A DNA stretch of 45,048 nucleotides from Ignavibacteria bacterium (lineage in GTDB: Bacteria > Bacteroidota > Ignavibacteria > Palsa-1295), in the NCBI GenBank assembly GCA_013287605.1, contig JABDDM010000011.1, forward strand, positions 1-45,048, read 5' to 3'. Below, piece after piece: positions 17,196 through 25,707 of this stretch. A program made the position numbers and the translations under genes. Each line of letters starts with the position of its first letter. The first letter of the stretch is position 1. The notes under the pieces were generated by a model, which was not told the DNA's origin, ran no database searches, and saw only the letters and a list, made by a program, of their open reading frames with translations.

Positions 17196-19214
17196 ATGAA
17201 ACATCTGCGTTTGCATTTGTCATCAACGATCATTCTCTGCTGCTTATCGGCAGCGACGATAGTCCATGCACAGAAAGATAGCGCGAGTGTAGCATCACGG
17301 TTTGCATCACGACCGAGTATCGGCGTGATTGGTGGAGCAAGTCTCAATGAGTATCAGACTGGGTTCCGATATCTTCCGGGCGTAGCGGCGTGTTCGCCAG
17401 TGTATCAAAGCGGTCATGGTCTCGGTGGAAATTTCGGCGCGCTTGTGAATATGCCTCTGTCTGACACTATCGCTTTGAGCCTTCGTCTTGTCTATGCAAT
17501 GGATGGTGGCACGTTAATCACGAATGAAGCAACCACGATCAGTGTGGGCGGAATTGCAACCGCTGCCAACATTCAACACACGATCCAGACTTCGCTGGGG
17601 CTTCTGGATTTCGAACCAGGTGTCAGCTTCCAATTATTCTCTCGATTCAGATTATTCGCAGGCGCTGGTTTGGGTTATCTCCTTTCGACAAGTTTCGATC
17701 AAAAGGAAACCTTGTCACAACCCGCAGATTTCGGCGTATTCGAGAATGGCTTGCGAGTGCGCAACGAGCAAACTGGGAAATTGCCGAATGCAGCGACGTT
17801 TGTCGCTTCCCTCATTGGAGGAGTGAACTGTCAGATTCCGCTCAATGCAGCGAAGACGCTAAGTGCCGTACCGGAATTAAGCTGGTCGCAGTGGCTGACC
17901 TCACCGGTAAAGGGATTGTCATGGAATGTTGGCAGCCTTCGAGGCAGTATCGCAATACTCTACACGATTCCAGAGACCCCGCCTCCGCCTATTGCACCAC
18001 CACCACCTCCACCTGTGCTGCGAAAGATCCCTGCACTCATCGCTTCTATTAGTGCGCGAGGTATCGATACTGACAGCAGCGAGTCGCCTGTCGCAACAGT
18101 GAAGGTCGAAGAGATTTATGAGACGCATCTTGCCCCGCTTGTTCCTTATTTGTTCTTCGATGAGAATTCCTCCGAGCTTGCAACTCGATATCGCACGTTC
18201 GATAAGGCACAGGTCGATACGTTTGCGCTTCGTTCGTTGAACGGGACGGACCGACTGACAATGTATCATGACGTGCTGAATATTTTGGGGCGCAGATTGC
18301 AGGATCAGCCCGATGTTCACATTATGCTAACAGGTTGCACTGCAATGGGTAGCGAAACCGGAGGGAAGGTGCTCTCGAAGACAAGAGCCACTACTGTCAA
18401 GAATTACCTCACAGAAATATGGGGCATCGCTCCGGATCGGATCAAACTAGAGGCACGAGAGCTGCCGCAGAATTTCTCACCACGTTCGGACTCTGATGGC
18501 ATTGCCGAAAATCGCCGAGTTGAGATCGCGAGCAACGACCCTGCAATCCTTGCGCCGCTTGCACTCTCCGATACCCTTCGGAAGTCCACGCCACCATTGA
18601 TTCGCTTCCATCCTACGGCAACCGCCGAAGCAGGCGTCGCATCATGGCGCATCGATGTCTCGCAGGATGGCTCTCCGTTGAAAGCATTCAATGCGACCGC
18701 ATTGCCAAAGACGATCGACTGGGATTTGAACAATGATCAACAGCACGTTCCGCGTGCACCTGGTAAGCTCGACGTCCATCTAACGGTCGCCGATTCGACC
18801 AATGCCGTCGTGAGAGCAAGCGATACGCTTGAAGTCATGCAGTTAACACTTCGTTCAAAGAAGCGGGAGTTTGCCGGTGATGCCGAGATCCAGCATTATA
18901 GTCTGCTCCTGTTCGATTTCAAATCGTCCGAACTTACGAATCGAGATCGCGAGGTACTGAAGTTCATCAAAAGTCACATTGTGAAAAATTCGGTCGTAAC
19001 CGTTGAAGGTTATGCGGATCGTATCGGCAACGCAGAAGTCAATCACAAACTCGCGAGCGCTCGAGCACAAGCCGCCGCGGCTGTGCTGGGCGCAGAGAAT
19101 GGAACCGTCTCAGGCAGTGATCAACTACTTTACGACAATGCGACTCCAGAGGGAAGATTCTACTCACGCACCGTGGAAGTGACGATCACAACGCCGAAAA
19201 CAACCGCCCCATAA
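17196..19214 (+). CDS. Outer-membrane protein with two OmpA-like peptidoglycan-binding domains
   Basis: The 672-aa product has a signal peptide (HLSSTIILCCLSAATIVHAQ) and then about 230 residues of alternating strand pattern (GVIGGASLNEYQTGFRY..., FRLFAGAGLGYLLS), as in outer-membrane barrels. A proline-rich linker (PPPPIAPPPPPPV) follows. Two OmpA-type regions come next. The first starts VPYLFFDENSSELATRYR and has CTAMGSETGGKVLSKTRATT and ENRRVEI. The second, at about residue 565, starts LLLFDFKSSELTNRDREVLK and has VEGYADRIGNAEVNHKLASA. Such domains bind meso-DAP peptidoglycan. The gene lies 12 bp after the SBBP/T9SS gene, so the two are probably one operon and may act together at the surface. 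Tandem OmpA domains are uncommon. Confidence 0.85.
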   Translation: MKHLRLHLSSTIILCCLSAATIVHAQKDSASVASRFASRPSIGVIGGASLNEYQTGFRYLPGVAACSPVYQSGHGLGGNFGALVNMPLSDTIALSLRLVYAMDGGTLITNEATTISVGGIATAANIQHTIQTSLGLLDFEPGVSFQLFSRFRLFAGAGLGYLLSTSFDQKETLSQPADFGVFENGLRVRNEQTGKLPNAATFVASLIGGVNCQIPLNAAKTLSAVPELSWSQWLTSPVKGLSWNVGSLRGSIAILYTIPETPPPPIAPPPPPPVLRKIPALIASISARGIDTDSSESPVATVKVEEIYETHLAPLVPYLFFDENSSELATRYRTFDKAQVDTFALRSLNGTDRLTMYHDVLNILGRRLQDQPDVHIMLTGCTAMGSETGGKVLSKTRATTVKNYLTEIWGIAPDRIKLEARELPQNFSPRSDSDGIAENRRVEIASNDPAILAPLALSDTLRKSTPPLIRFHPTATAEAGVASWRIDVSQDGSPLKAFNATALPKTIDWDLNNDQQHVPRAPGKLDVHLTVADSTNAVVRASDTLEVMQLTLRSKKREFAGDAEIQHYSLLLFDFKSSELTNRDREVLKFIKSHIVKNSVVTVEGYADRIGNAEVNHKLASARAQAAAAVLGAENGTVSGSDQLLYDNATPEGRFYSRTVEVTITTPKTTAP

Positions 19215-19227
19215 ACTCACTATCACC

Positions 19228-19707
19228 ATGGCACAAGAATTTATCACAAATGAGCAATTCACGGTAGTTGGTATCTCAGCTCGAACGAGCAATCGCGCTG
19301 AAATGGCTGGAGGCATTATTGGGAAGCAATGGCAGCGATTCATGAGTGAAGGTTTGCTTCAGCAGATTCCGAACCGTGTTGATGAAAACATGATCTCGCT
19401 CTATACTGATTACGAGAGCGATGTTAATGGTGAGTATACATTCGTGATTGGCGCAAAGGTCAGAACGATCGACCAGTTGCCCACGGGCATGCATCCGTTT
19501 GATGTCCCGGCAGGCAGGTATGCGAAGTTCACTTCGGATCAAGGGACTGTCAGCAATGTTGTGATTGGTACATGGAGGCATATTTGGTCTGCCACGCCTG
19601 AGCAACTAGGCGGAGCGAGAGCCTACAAAGCTGACTATGAGGTATACGATGAGCGCGCCAAAGATCCGAATGAAGCTATCGTTGATGTGTTTGTCGGGAT
19701 TAAGTAG
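19228..19707 (+). CDS. GyrI-like / AraC-type effector-binding domain protein
   Basis: This 159-aa protein consists of one domain of the GyrI/SOUL-like small-molecule-binding fold. Recognisable parts are EFTVVGISARTSNRAEM-like strand 1, a helix around IGKQWQRFMSEGLLQQIPN, the core strand YTFVIGAKVRTIDQLPTG, and VPAGRYAKFTSDQG. The C-terminal YKADYEVYDERAKDP with an acidic tail is also typical. No DNA-binding part is present, so it is a stand-alone effector-binding domain. It starts 13 bp after the OmpA-like gene and may be read with it. The ligand is unknown. Confidence 0.8.
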   Translation: MAQEFITNEQFTVVGISARTSNRAEMAGGIIGKQWQRFMSEGLLQQIPNRVDENMISLYTDYESDVNGEYTFVIGAKVRTIDQLPTGMHPFDVPAGRYAKFTSDQGTVSNVVIGTWRHIWSATPEQLGGARAYKADYEVYDERAKDPNEAIVDVFVGIK

Positions 19708-19729
19708 ACATCAGTCCGAGGAAGGTACT

Positions 19730-20518
19730 TCAGCCCGCTAAGTTCGAAGCTGCTAGCTTCTCCAGGATAATCCCACAACTGATCGCCACATTCAGTGACT
19801 CACCTTTGCCGAACTTCGGGATATAGATCTTCTTGTCCGCAATGTGGTCTACTGATTTGCTGATGCCATGAGCTTCGCTACCGAGGACGAGGATCATGCG
19901 ATTAGTTGGTTTGAATTTCGAAAGCGTTATCGCGCTGTTATCCAGCGTTGCAGACACAACAGAATATCCTGCCTGCTTCAATGTGCTTAGTCGAGCAGCG
20001 AGATCTGTCACACGCGTCACATGAGCGCTGAAAATCGCACCCTGTGTGGCGCGCAGGACTTTCGGGGAGTATGCGTCTGCTGTCGCTGCGGTGACGAGTA
20101 GGTCGTAGACACCAAACCAGGCGGCCGTGCGAATGATCGTTCCAACATTGCCTGGATCCTGAACATCATCAAGGGCGAGCATGATGCTCGGTTGAATGCT
20201 GCGAACGCTTTCAGGCATCTTCATCAGCGCAAAGAGTCCTTGCGTTGTCGCGGTCTCTGCAATGCGTTCAGCATTTTTCTGGGAGATCGATCGTATGCGT
20301 TTGCCGGATGAAGTAATGATCTCTGCTTGTTCGCTTCGAGCTTCTTCAGTCGCATAGATCTCTACGAGATCCTTCTTCGCGAATTCCAGTGCCGACTGAA
20401 TGAGATGGGGTCCCTCAGCGATATAGAGTTGTTTCTCGGCACGGACTTTTGGAGAGCGGACGAGTTCGCGAAGTTCTACGGCTTCGTTGTTTGTGATCGG
20501 ACCTAAGTCGAGAATCAT
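19730..20518 (-). CDS. SpoU/TrmH-family RNA 2'-O-methyltransferase
   Basis: The 262-aa product is a SPOUT-class, AdoMet-dependent 2'-O-ribose methyltransferase of rRNA or tRNA. The N-terminal part ([13 protein letters not shown]) is the SpoU substrate-binding region. All three SPOUT motifs are visible: motif 1 [16 protein letters not shown] (residues 117-132, with N124 and the catalytic Arg130), motif 2 LGSEAHGI (212-219), and motif 3 [18 protein letters not shown] (233-250). The architecture fits RlmB/TsnR-like enzymes; the target nucleotide cannot be told. Its ATG overlaps the TGA of the mutase gene (ATGA, 20515-20518), so the two are translationally coupled, though their functions look unrelated. 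Confidence 0.93.
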   Translation of the reverse strand: MILDLGPITNNEAVELRELVRSPKVRAEKQLYIAEGPHLIQSALEFAKKDLVEIYATEEARSEQAEIITSSGKRIRSISQKNAERIAETATTQGLFALMKMPESVRSIQPSIMLALDDVQDPGNVGTIIRTAAWFGVYDLLVTAATADAYSPKVLRATQGAIFSAHVTRVTDLAARLSTLKQAGYSVVSATLDNSAITLSKFKPTNRMILVLGSEAHGISKSVDHIADKKIYIPKFGKGESLNVAISCGIILEKLAASNLAG

Positions 20519-22092
20519 GCCAGATATTCTCCAAAGGCACGACGCATTGCATCCGAGATTTCTCCCAACGTCACCATCGATTCGACTGCATCTATGATAG
20601 GAGGCATCAGATTAATACCACTCTTCGCCGCTTCTTCTACATGCGCAATTGCTTTCGTAGTCGTAACTGCATCACGGCTTGCTCGAACAGCTTGCAGGCG
20701 CTCGATCTGTTCTCGCTCAAGCTTTGGATCGATCCGCAGTGTGTCTGAAGAAATTGGCTCCTTCAGTGCAAATTGATTGACACCTACAATGATCTCTTCT
20801 TTCGATTCGACCTTCTTTTGGAATTCATAAGCGCTTCGAGCAATACGGTCCTGATAAAAGCCTTGCTCAATAGCATGCACGGCGCCGCCAAGCGCATCGA
20901 CCTCTTTCATCAATAACCTGCTTCGAGTCACGAGTTCGTTCGTCAGGTATTCGACATAATAGCTTCCCGCCAGTGGGTCAACAGTGTCAGCAATTCCGGA
21001 TTCGTATGCGATCACCTGTTGTGTCCTCAACGCTGTCCGTGCGGACGATTCCGTAGGCAGCGCCAGTGCTTCGTCTTTGCCGTTGGTGTGTAACGATTGC
21101 GTACCGCCAAGTACCGCGGCCATTGCTTCGATCGTCGTGCGCACGACATTGTTGTCGATCTGTTGTGCAGTGAGTGTCGAGCCGGCAGTCTGTGAGTGAA
21201 AGCGGAGCTTCCAGGAGTCCGGATTTTTCGCATGAAATTCTTCGCGCATTACCCTCGCCCAGATGAGTCTCGCCGCGCGGAATTTTGCAATTTCTTCGAA
21301 GAAGTTTGAATGTGCGTTAAAGAAGAAGGATAGGCGTGGGGCAAATTGGTCTATTTGAAGTCCCGCAGCTAGCGCCGCTTTCACATACGCGATACCATTC
21401 GACAACGTGAATGCGATCTCCTCGACCGCGGTCGAACCTGCCTCGCGAATATGATAACCACTGATCGAGATCGTATTCCACGCCGGCAACTCGTTCGCAC
21501 ACCATTGGAAGATATCCGTCACAATGCGCATCGAGGGTTCTGGCGCATAGATGTAGGTGCCTCGTGCGGCATACTCTTTCAGAATGTCATTTTGGATGGT
21601 GCCAGAAAGCTTGGCAAGATCGGCTCCCTGCTTTTTTGCTTTCGCGACATAGAGAGCGAGCAGAATCGAGGCTGTCGCGTTGATCGTCATCGACGTAGAG
21701 ATTTTCGCAAGATCGATTCCATTGAAGAGCACATCGAAATCGGCGAGCGAATCGATCGGAACCCCTACCCTGCCAACTTCGCCTTCGGCCATCGGATGAT
21801 CGGAGTCGTAGCCGATCTGGGTTGGGAGATCAAAAGCGACCGAAAGTCCGGTTGTGCCGCTTGCAAGTAAATACCTGTACCGTTCGTTCGACTCCTGCGC
21901 GCTACCAAAGCCTGCATACTGCCGCATGGTCCAGAAACGCGAGCGATACATCTCCGGATAAACTCCACGCAAGTATGGATACTCCCCTGCCGGCGCCTCA
22001 ATGACTATAGGTGAAGTCGTCTTATCAAATTGGGCATGGATCGGAATATGGGAAGATGTCTCGAAATGTTCTTTACGCTGTTTACTCGCCAT
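20515..22092 (-). CDS. Methylmalonyl-CoA mutase catalytic (large) subunit, without B12 domain
   Basis: This 525-aa protein covers only the substrate-binding TIM barrel of the acyl-CoA mutases that interconvert methylmalonyl-CoA and succinyl-CoA. Conserved parts: [114 protein letters not shown]. The Tyr of RQYAGF and the Arg of EPSMR are the residues expected in methylmalonyl rather than isobutyryl mutases (by recollection of the family). The cobalamin-binding domain (DxHxxG) is absent, so it should work with a separate small subunit not in this window. I use ATG 22092 ([11 protein letters not shown]), as the upstream extension to 22116 looks unconserved. Confidence 0.92.
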   Translation of the reverse strand: MASKQRKEHFETSSHIPIHAQFDKTTSPIVIEAPAGEYPYLRGVYPEMYRSRFWTMRQYAGFGSAQESNERYRYLLASGTTGLSVAFDLPTQIGYDSDHPMAEGEVGRVGVPIDSLADFDVLFNGIDLAKISTSMTINATASILLALYVAKAKKQGADLAKLSGTIQNDILKEYAARGTYIYAPEPSMRIVTDIFQWCANELPAWNTISISGYHIREAGSTAVEEIAFTLSNGIAYVKAALAAGLQIDQFAPRLSFFFNAHSNFFEEIAKFRAARLIWARVMREEFHAKNPDSWKLRFHSQTAGSTLTAQQIDNNVVRTTIEAMAAVLGGTQSLHTNGKDEALALPTESSARTALRTQQVIAYESGIADTVDPLAGSYYVEYLTNELVTRSRLLMKEVDALGGAVHAIEQGFYQDRIARSAYEFQKKVESKEEIIVGVNQFALKEPISSDTLRIDPKLEREQIERLQAVRASRDAVTTTKAIAHVEEAAKSGINLMPPIIDAVESMVTLGEISDAMRRAFGEYLA

Positions 22093-22152
22093 GGGGCAAA
22101 AATAGCGACGATGCATGCCTCAAGGACAAAGAAGCCACCAGTTGGTCTCTTG

Positions 22153-23073
22153 TCAGCTTTTCTTTGGAGTGAGCGCACTCAAAGGAAACAGATCGAACAT
22201 TGCTCCGAATGCCACCGTAAGGATGAGCGCTAGCACGGCTGCTTGGATGAGGACAAGAGCAAACATCACTGCGCTCAAAGCAAGGTGCCAAACGAGGCGC
22301 CAGCGCTTGACGCCATAGACTCTGTGGAGTGCGACTCCGAGGTAGATGAGGAATAATACCAGACCGACAGGTTCCGTCCAGGGAATTTTGATTAGGAACG
22401 CAGGAAGAAAAACGAACAGCGAGAATGCGAAGACATGAAACGTGAAGATGAGGTGCTCGACATACAGCTTACCGGACTTTCGATAAAGCAACTTAAGATA
22501 GAGTGCGAAGATCGGCGAACATTCGACGAGCAGTACATATGGAAAGATTGAATTCCAAAGGCGCGACAATGTTTCGACAACACTTTGACCATCCTTCGGA
22601 CTAAGGCCATTGAGCTTGACATTGATGCTCTTGGCGGCGATCCAATCTCCAAGCTCAAGGTGAATATAAGAGCTAAGAATGAAGAACGCGAGAAACGCGA
22701 CAAGAGCATAGAGTCGCCAAGGTAGGAGGTATCGCCTGCGACGACCCGCTACATACTCGTTAGTCAGAAAGCCTGGCTTGAAGAGAAGCGCCGGGATCGT
22801 GCGCACCAGTTTGGAATCGAAGGCGAGGAATTCGTTGAAGAGCTCCTTCAAATAATGGCTTAGCGGCGGCAGAGCGGGCTCCATCTCCTCGCCGCATTGG
22901 CTGCAGAATTTGCCGCTCGAAGAGAATCCACAATCTGGACAAGTGCGGATGAGAGCTTCCGGAATCGCATCCGATAAAGCGGCTGATCCTTTGCCTTGAG
23001 AGGAAAGAGCACGATCGTATTCGATCAGATTCTCGTCCTGCACTCTTGCACCAGTTGGCTGTGATTCAGACAC
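22153..23073 (-). CDS. DUF3667-like membrane protein with N-terminal zinc ribbon
   Basis: The 306-aa product has a zinc ribbon near residues 45-61 (CPDCG...FCSQCG). A conserved juxtamembrane part follows (LKELFNEFLAFDSKLVRTIPALLFKPGFLTNEYVAGRRRRYL, residues about 75-117), typical of DUF3667 proteins. After that come about five hydrophobic helices (for example YALVAFLAFFILSSYI and LIFTFHVFAFSLFVFLPAFL). The N-terminal 40 residues are polar. The function of the family is unknown; such proteins are common in Bacteroidota. It lies upstream of the mutase in the same direction with a 60-bp gap, and divergently from the lipoprotein gene at 23224. Confidence 0.82.
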   Translation of the reverse strand: MSESQPTGARVQDENLIEYDRALSSQGKGSAALSDAIPEALIRTCPDCGFSSSGKFCSQCGEEMEPALPPLSHYLKELFNEFLAFDSKLVRTIPALLFKPGFLTNEYVAGRRRRYLLPWRLYALVAFLAFFILSSYIHLELGDWIAAKSINVKLNGLSPKDGQSVVETLSRLWNSIFPYVLLVECSPIFALYLKLLYRKSGKLYVEHLIFTFHVFAFSLFVFLPAFLIKIPWTEPVGLVLFLIYLGVALHRVYGVKRWRLVWHLALSAVMFALVLIQAAVLALILTVAFGAMFDLFPLSALTPKKS

Positions 23074-23223
23074 TTCAATCAGCTTTTGGAGTTGGATGAT
23101 GTCTATGAGAAGCCGTCTTTCCTAATGAAGTTCCAATGTGAGGATTCAGAACCCTTTGAAACAACTCCACTGTTGGAGCAAAGGCACCCGACTCTTGACC
23201 GTACAATCATTATAGCTCTGTCC

Positions 23224-24000
23224 ATGCGGATTTTTGCCACGCTTTTTGCTGGTCTGCTCGTCATTTCGTTGATCACTTCTGGCTGTTCGAAGTCGAACCC
23301 AACGAGTGTGGATACGCTGCGCGTGCATGACACGCTTATTCGCTATGATACAGTTTCGCGTGGCCCAGCATTCGTTCGCTTTCTGGCGTTTCTGACAAGC
23401 AACCAGTCGATCACGCTAAAATCACTTCAGGGCTCTATCATTGCTCCATTTGCCAGCGCTCCCCCGCAAGCTTCGAGGCAGTATCTGCCAATTCGCGGAG
23501 ACACGGTGCTCGATCTTTATGCTTCGTTTTACGAAAACTCTGTTTTACAGAATTCACCTCCGTTCACCGTTCCTGCAGTCGGCTCAACAACACTTTTCAC
23601 AATCGCATTTTTTGAGACCGCAGGCCCAGCGCTAAAACCGATTTTCTCTGTTGACCCAGTTAATCCGCCGCCACATGGCTTCGGTTATTTCAGGCTCATC
23701 GATGCCATCTCCGATTATCCAACACCTCATCCACAGGTTGAAGGTTATCTTGATGCGTTAACGAACACTCCAATTTTCATCGATTCGACTCTGCATGTTC
23801 CGATTTACCTTGCATATCAGCAGATCTCTCCTTATGTGCTTATTCCGGTTGGTAATCACACCCTTCTGGTGAAAGGCGAGGGGGGAACGTCCCCCGATTA
23901 TTCTGCCACGCTGAATGTATCCGACGGGGGTTACTATACAGCACGATTGATCGGTTCTCGTACTGCGGGTACGGATCACCTATTCATTGACGCCGAGTGA
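23224..24000 (+). CDS. DUF4397-like lipoprotein
   Basis: I start at ATG 23224, because MRIFATLFAGLLVISLITSGC gives a lipoprotein signal with lipobox ITSGC, while the extension to 23086 is non-conserved and overlaps the divergent promoter region. The 258-aa product then has an S/T/D-rich linker and two beta-rich modules. VRFLAFLTSNQSI...LDLYASFYENSV...PAVGSTTLFTI and GYLDALTNTPIF...VPVGNHTLLVKG...YYTARLIG follow the pattern of DUF4397 repeats found in secreted lipoproteins. It is likely anchored in the outer membrane; the function is unknown. The LolC/E-type permease gene, part of the lipoprotein-sorting machinery, starts 40 bp downstream. Confidence 0.72.
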   Translation: MRIFATLFAGLLVISLITSGCSKSNPTSVDTLRVHDTLIRYDTVSRGPAFVRFLAFLTSNQSITLKSLQGSIIAPFASAPPQASRQYLPIRGDTVLDLYASFYENSVLQNSPPFTVPAVGSTTLFTIAFFETAGPALKPIFSVDPVNPPPHGFGYFRLIDAISDYPTPHPQVEGYLDALTNTPIFIDSTLHVPIYLAYQQISPYVLIPVGNHTLLVKGEGGTSPDYSATLNVSDGGYYTARLIGSRTAGTDHLFIDAE

Positions 24001-24030
24001 TCGATTGATCTTTTTGCCCCAAGTTCCATA

Positions 24031-24043
24031 GGAGGTTAAGATC
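24031..24043 (+). promoter_or_regulatory. Strong Shine-Dalgarno deciding an ATC start
   Basis: GGAGG (24031-24035), TTAAG, then ATC (24041-24043) is ideal ribosome-binding spacing. The ATC codon is the one where family homologues have their first Met (followed by RYxxFIAFRYL). AUC and AUU starts are known but rare (infC uses AUU). Confidence 0.65.
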
Positions 24044-25309
24044 CGATATCCCACATTCATTGCATTTCGCTATCTTACTGCAACGCGCTCCGGTGAAGCT
24101 GTCGAAGGCAGTCCGGTCCGTGCCGAGCGCCGCTTCGTTTCACTCATAGCGATGATCGCTACCGGCGGTGTCGCGATTGGTACTGCCGCGCTGATCATCA
24201 CGCTTTCTATCCTCGCGGGTTTTGAAGATACACTAACCACTAATCTTGTAGGATTTACATCCCACGCCGTGATCGGCAGCTACGGCAACCGTGCTCTGCC
24301 TGACTACCCAAGTACGACACGGGCAATCCTGCAACGAGTACCCGAGATCACAAAGCTGACTCCTTATGTCGAACAGCAGGCCATCCTGCGCTCTCCGCAT
24401 GGTGTCTCGGGACTGACCATCAAGGGCTTGCCGCTATCGGACACAAGCCTCATCGCTCGAAAGCGAATTATTGAAGGTCATGATCTGACTTACGCGCTGA
24501 GTGGAGACTCGCTCGACCCGATCCTCATCAGCAAAGCAACTGCCGAGGAGTTGCATACAGGTATTGGCAAAGCGATCGCTGCGATCAGGTTTAATGAAAA
24601 GCTTCGCTCGCGAGAAGATATTCTTTCAAACTTCAAACGCTTTCGCGTCGTCGGGATCTTTGAGACAGGGATGGCGGAGTATGATGCAACGCTCGCCTAT
24701 ACCACACTGGAAGCAGCTCAGCGATTCAGCTTTTATAGTCCGACGCAAGTCAACGGCTATGAAGTAATGACACGATCCATTGACCTTGCAGACACGGTCA
24801 CCAGAAAGATCAATCGCGTGATCCACTATCCTTATTTCGCCCAAAGTGTGTTCAACGTCCATCAGGCGATCTTCGCGTGGATCGAATTACAGAAAAAGCC
24901 GATTCCGATCATCCTCGGTCTTATCATCATAGTAGCGACCTTCAATGTTATTTCCACTCTGCTTCTGATCGTCGTAGAGAAGACACATTCGATCGGAGTA
25001 CTGCGTTCACTTGGTGCATCGAGCCAGGGTATTCGAAATATTTTCCTTACCGAGGGAATCACGATTGGTGTCATGGGTGTAATTTTCGGCGATCTCTTCG
25101 CTTACGCAGTATGTGCGCTGGAAGCACACTACCATTTTTTCAAGCTGAAGAGCGACATTTACTTCATGTCAAGCGTGCCGATCTCGATCGAATTGCAGCA
25201 CTACGTTCTTGTGAGTGTCATTGCTTTTGTGCTCGCGCTCTCGGCTACGTTCATCCCAGCGCAAATCGCAGCACGGATGCGACCACTTAACGCGTTGCGA
25301 TTCCGTTGA
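24041..25309 (+). CDS. LolC/LolE-family lipoprotein-releasing ABC transporter permease, apparent ATC start
   Basis: The LolCDE complex extracts lipoproteins from the inner membrane. The protein (422 aa from 24041) begins RYPTFIAFRYLTATRSG, the hallmark N-terminus, and continues FVSLIAMIATGGVAIGTAAL into TM1. A large periplasmic domain follows, then three C-terminal helices (IPIILGLIIIVATFNVISTL, EGITIGVMGVIFGDLFAYAV, HYVLVSVIAFVLALSATFI). No ATG, GTG or TTG exists between the in-frame stop at 24029 and ATG 24152, which lies inside TM1. A GGAGG at 24031-24035 lies 5 nt before ATC at 24041, giving the expected protein start. So either ATC is the start or the sequence has one wrong base (ATG to ATC). 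It overlaps the Nudix gene by 4 nt. Confidence 0.88.
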   Translation: MRYPTFIAFRYLTATRSGEAVEGSPVRAERRFVSLIAMIATGGVAIGTAALIITLSILAGFEDTLTTNLVGFTSHAVIGSYGNRALPDYPSTTRAILQRVPEITKLTPYVEQQAILRSPHGVSGLTIKGLPLSDTSLIARKRIIEGHDLTYALSGDSLDPILISKATAEELHTGIGKAIAAIRFNEKLRSREDILSNFKRFRVVGIFETGMAEYDATLAYTTLEAAQRFSFYSPTQVNGYEVMTRSIDLADTVTRKINRVIHYPYFAQSVFNVHQAIFAWIELQKKPIPIILGLIIIVATFNVISTLLLIVVEKTHSIGVLRSLGASSQGIRNIFLTEGITIGVMGVIFGDLFAYAVCALEAHYHFFKLKSDIYFMSSVPISIELQHYVLVSVIAFVLALSATFIPAQIAARMRPLNALRFR

Positions 25310-25707
25310 GCGCAATTCATGTCGCCGTTGGGTTACTCTTACGTGAGGGTACCGTATTGATGTGTCAGCGTCCGGCAACGAAGATCTACCCACTTCATTG
25401 GGAATTCCCTGGCGGCAAGGTGGAAGTTGACGAAAGGCTTGAGGATGCACTCAGCCGCGAGCTTTTCGAAGAGCTGCGCACTAGGATTGGTGATGCCGAG
25501 CATTGGTTTGACGAGACCGCTTCCTACGACAACGGGCACACGTACAAGATCGCCTATTTTCTTATTCGTCACTTTTCTCCCGAACCGGAGAATATCGAAT
25601 TCAACGCGATCCATTGGTTTAAGCTTAATGAGTTACCGAACGCGCTCCATTTGAGTGGCAATGATCGGATTCTCGACAGGATCTATCGCGACGGTATACC
25701 TCGATGA
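25306..25707 (+). CDS. Nudix hydrolase, MutT-like (8-oxo-dGTP sanitation candidate)
   Basis: This 133-aa Nudix protein starts at TTG 25306, which overlaps the permease stop (TTGA). The fold is complete: HVAVGLLLREGTVLMCQRP, HWEFPGGKVEVDERLEDALS, then RELFEEL. The Nudix box reads G-x5-E-x7-R-E-L-x-E-E with the metal-binding glutamates present. The usual Gly two residues after the final Glu is Arg and the next hydrophobic is Thr (EELRTRIGD). MutT-type enzymes hydrolyse 8-oxo-dGTP so that it cannot enter DNA. The substrate here is inferred from the next two genes, mutY and ogg2. The stop overlaps the mutY ATG by 4 nt (ATGA), so translation is coupled. Confidence 0.85.
   Translation: MSAIHVAVGLLLREGTVLMCQRPATKIYPLHWEFPGGKVEVDERLEDALSRELFEELRTRIGDAEHWFDETASYDNGHTYKIAYFLIRHFSPEPENIEFNAIHWFKLNELPNALHLSGNDRILDRIYRDGIPR

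Noticed and set aside
20515-22092. Isobutyryl-CoA or 2-hydroxyisobutyryl-CoA mutase
   Set aside because: The Tyr in RQYAGF and Arg in EPSMR fit methylmalonyl-CoA mutase better, though substrate cannot be proved from sequence alone.
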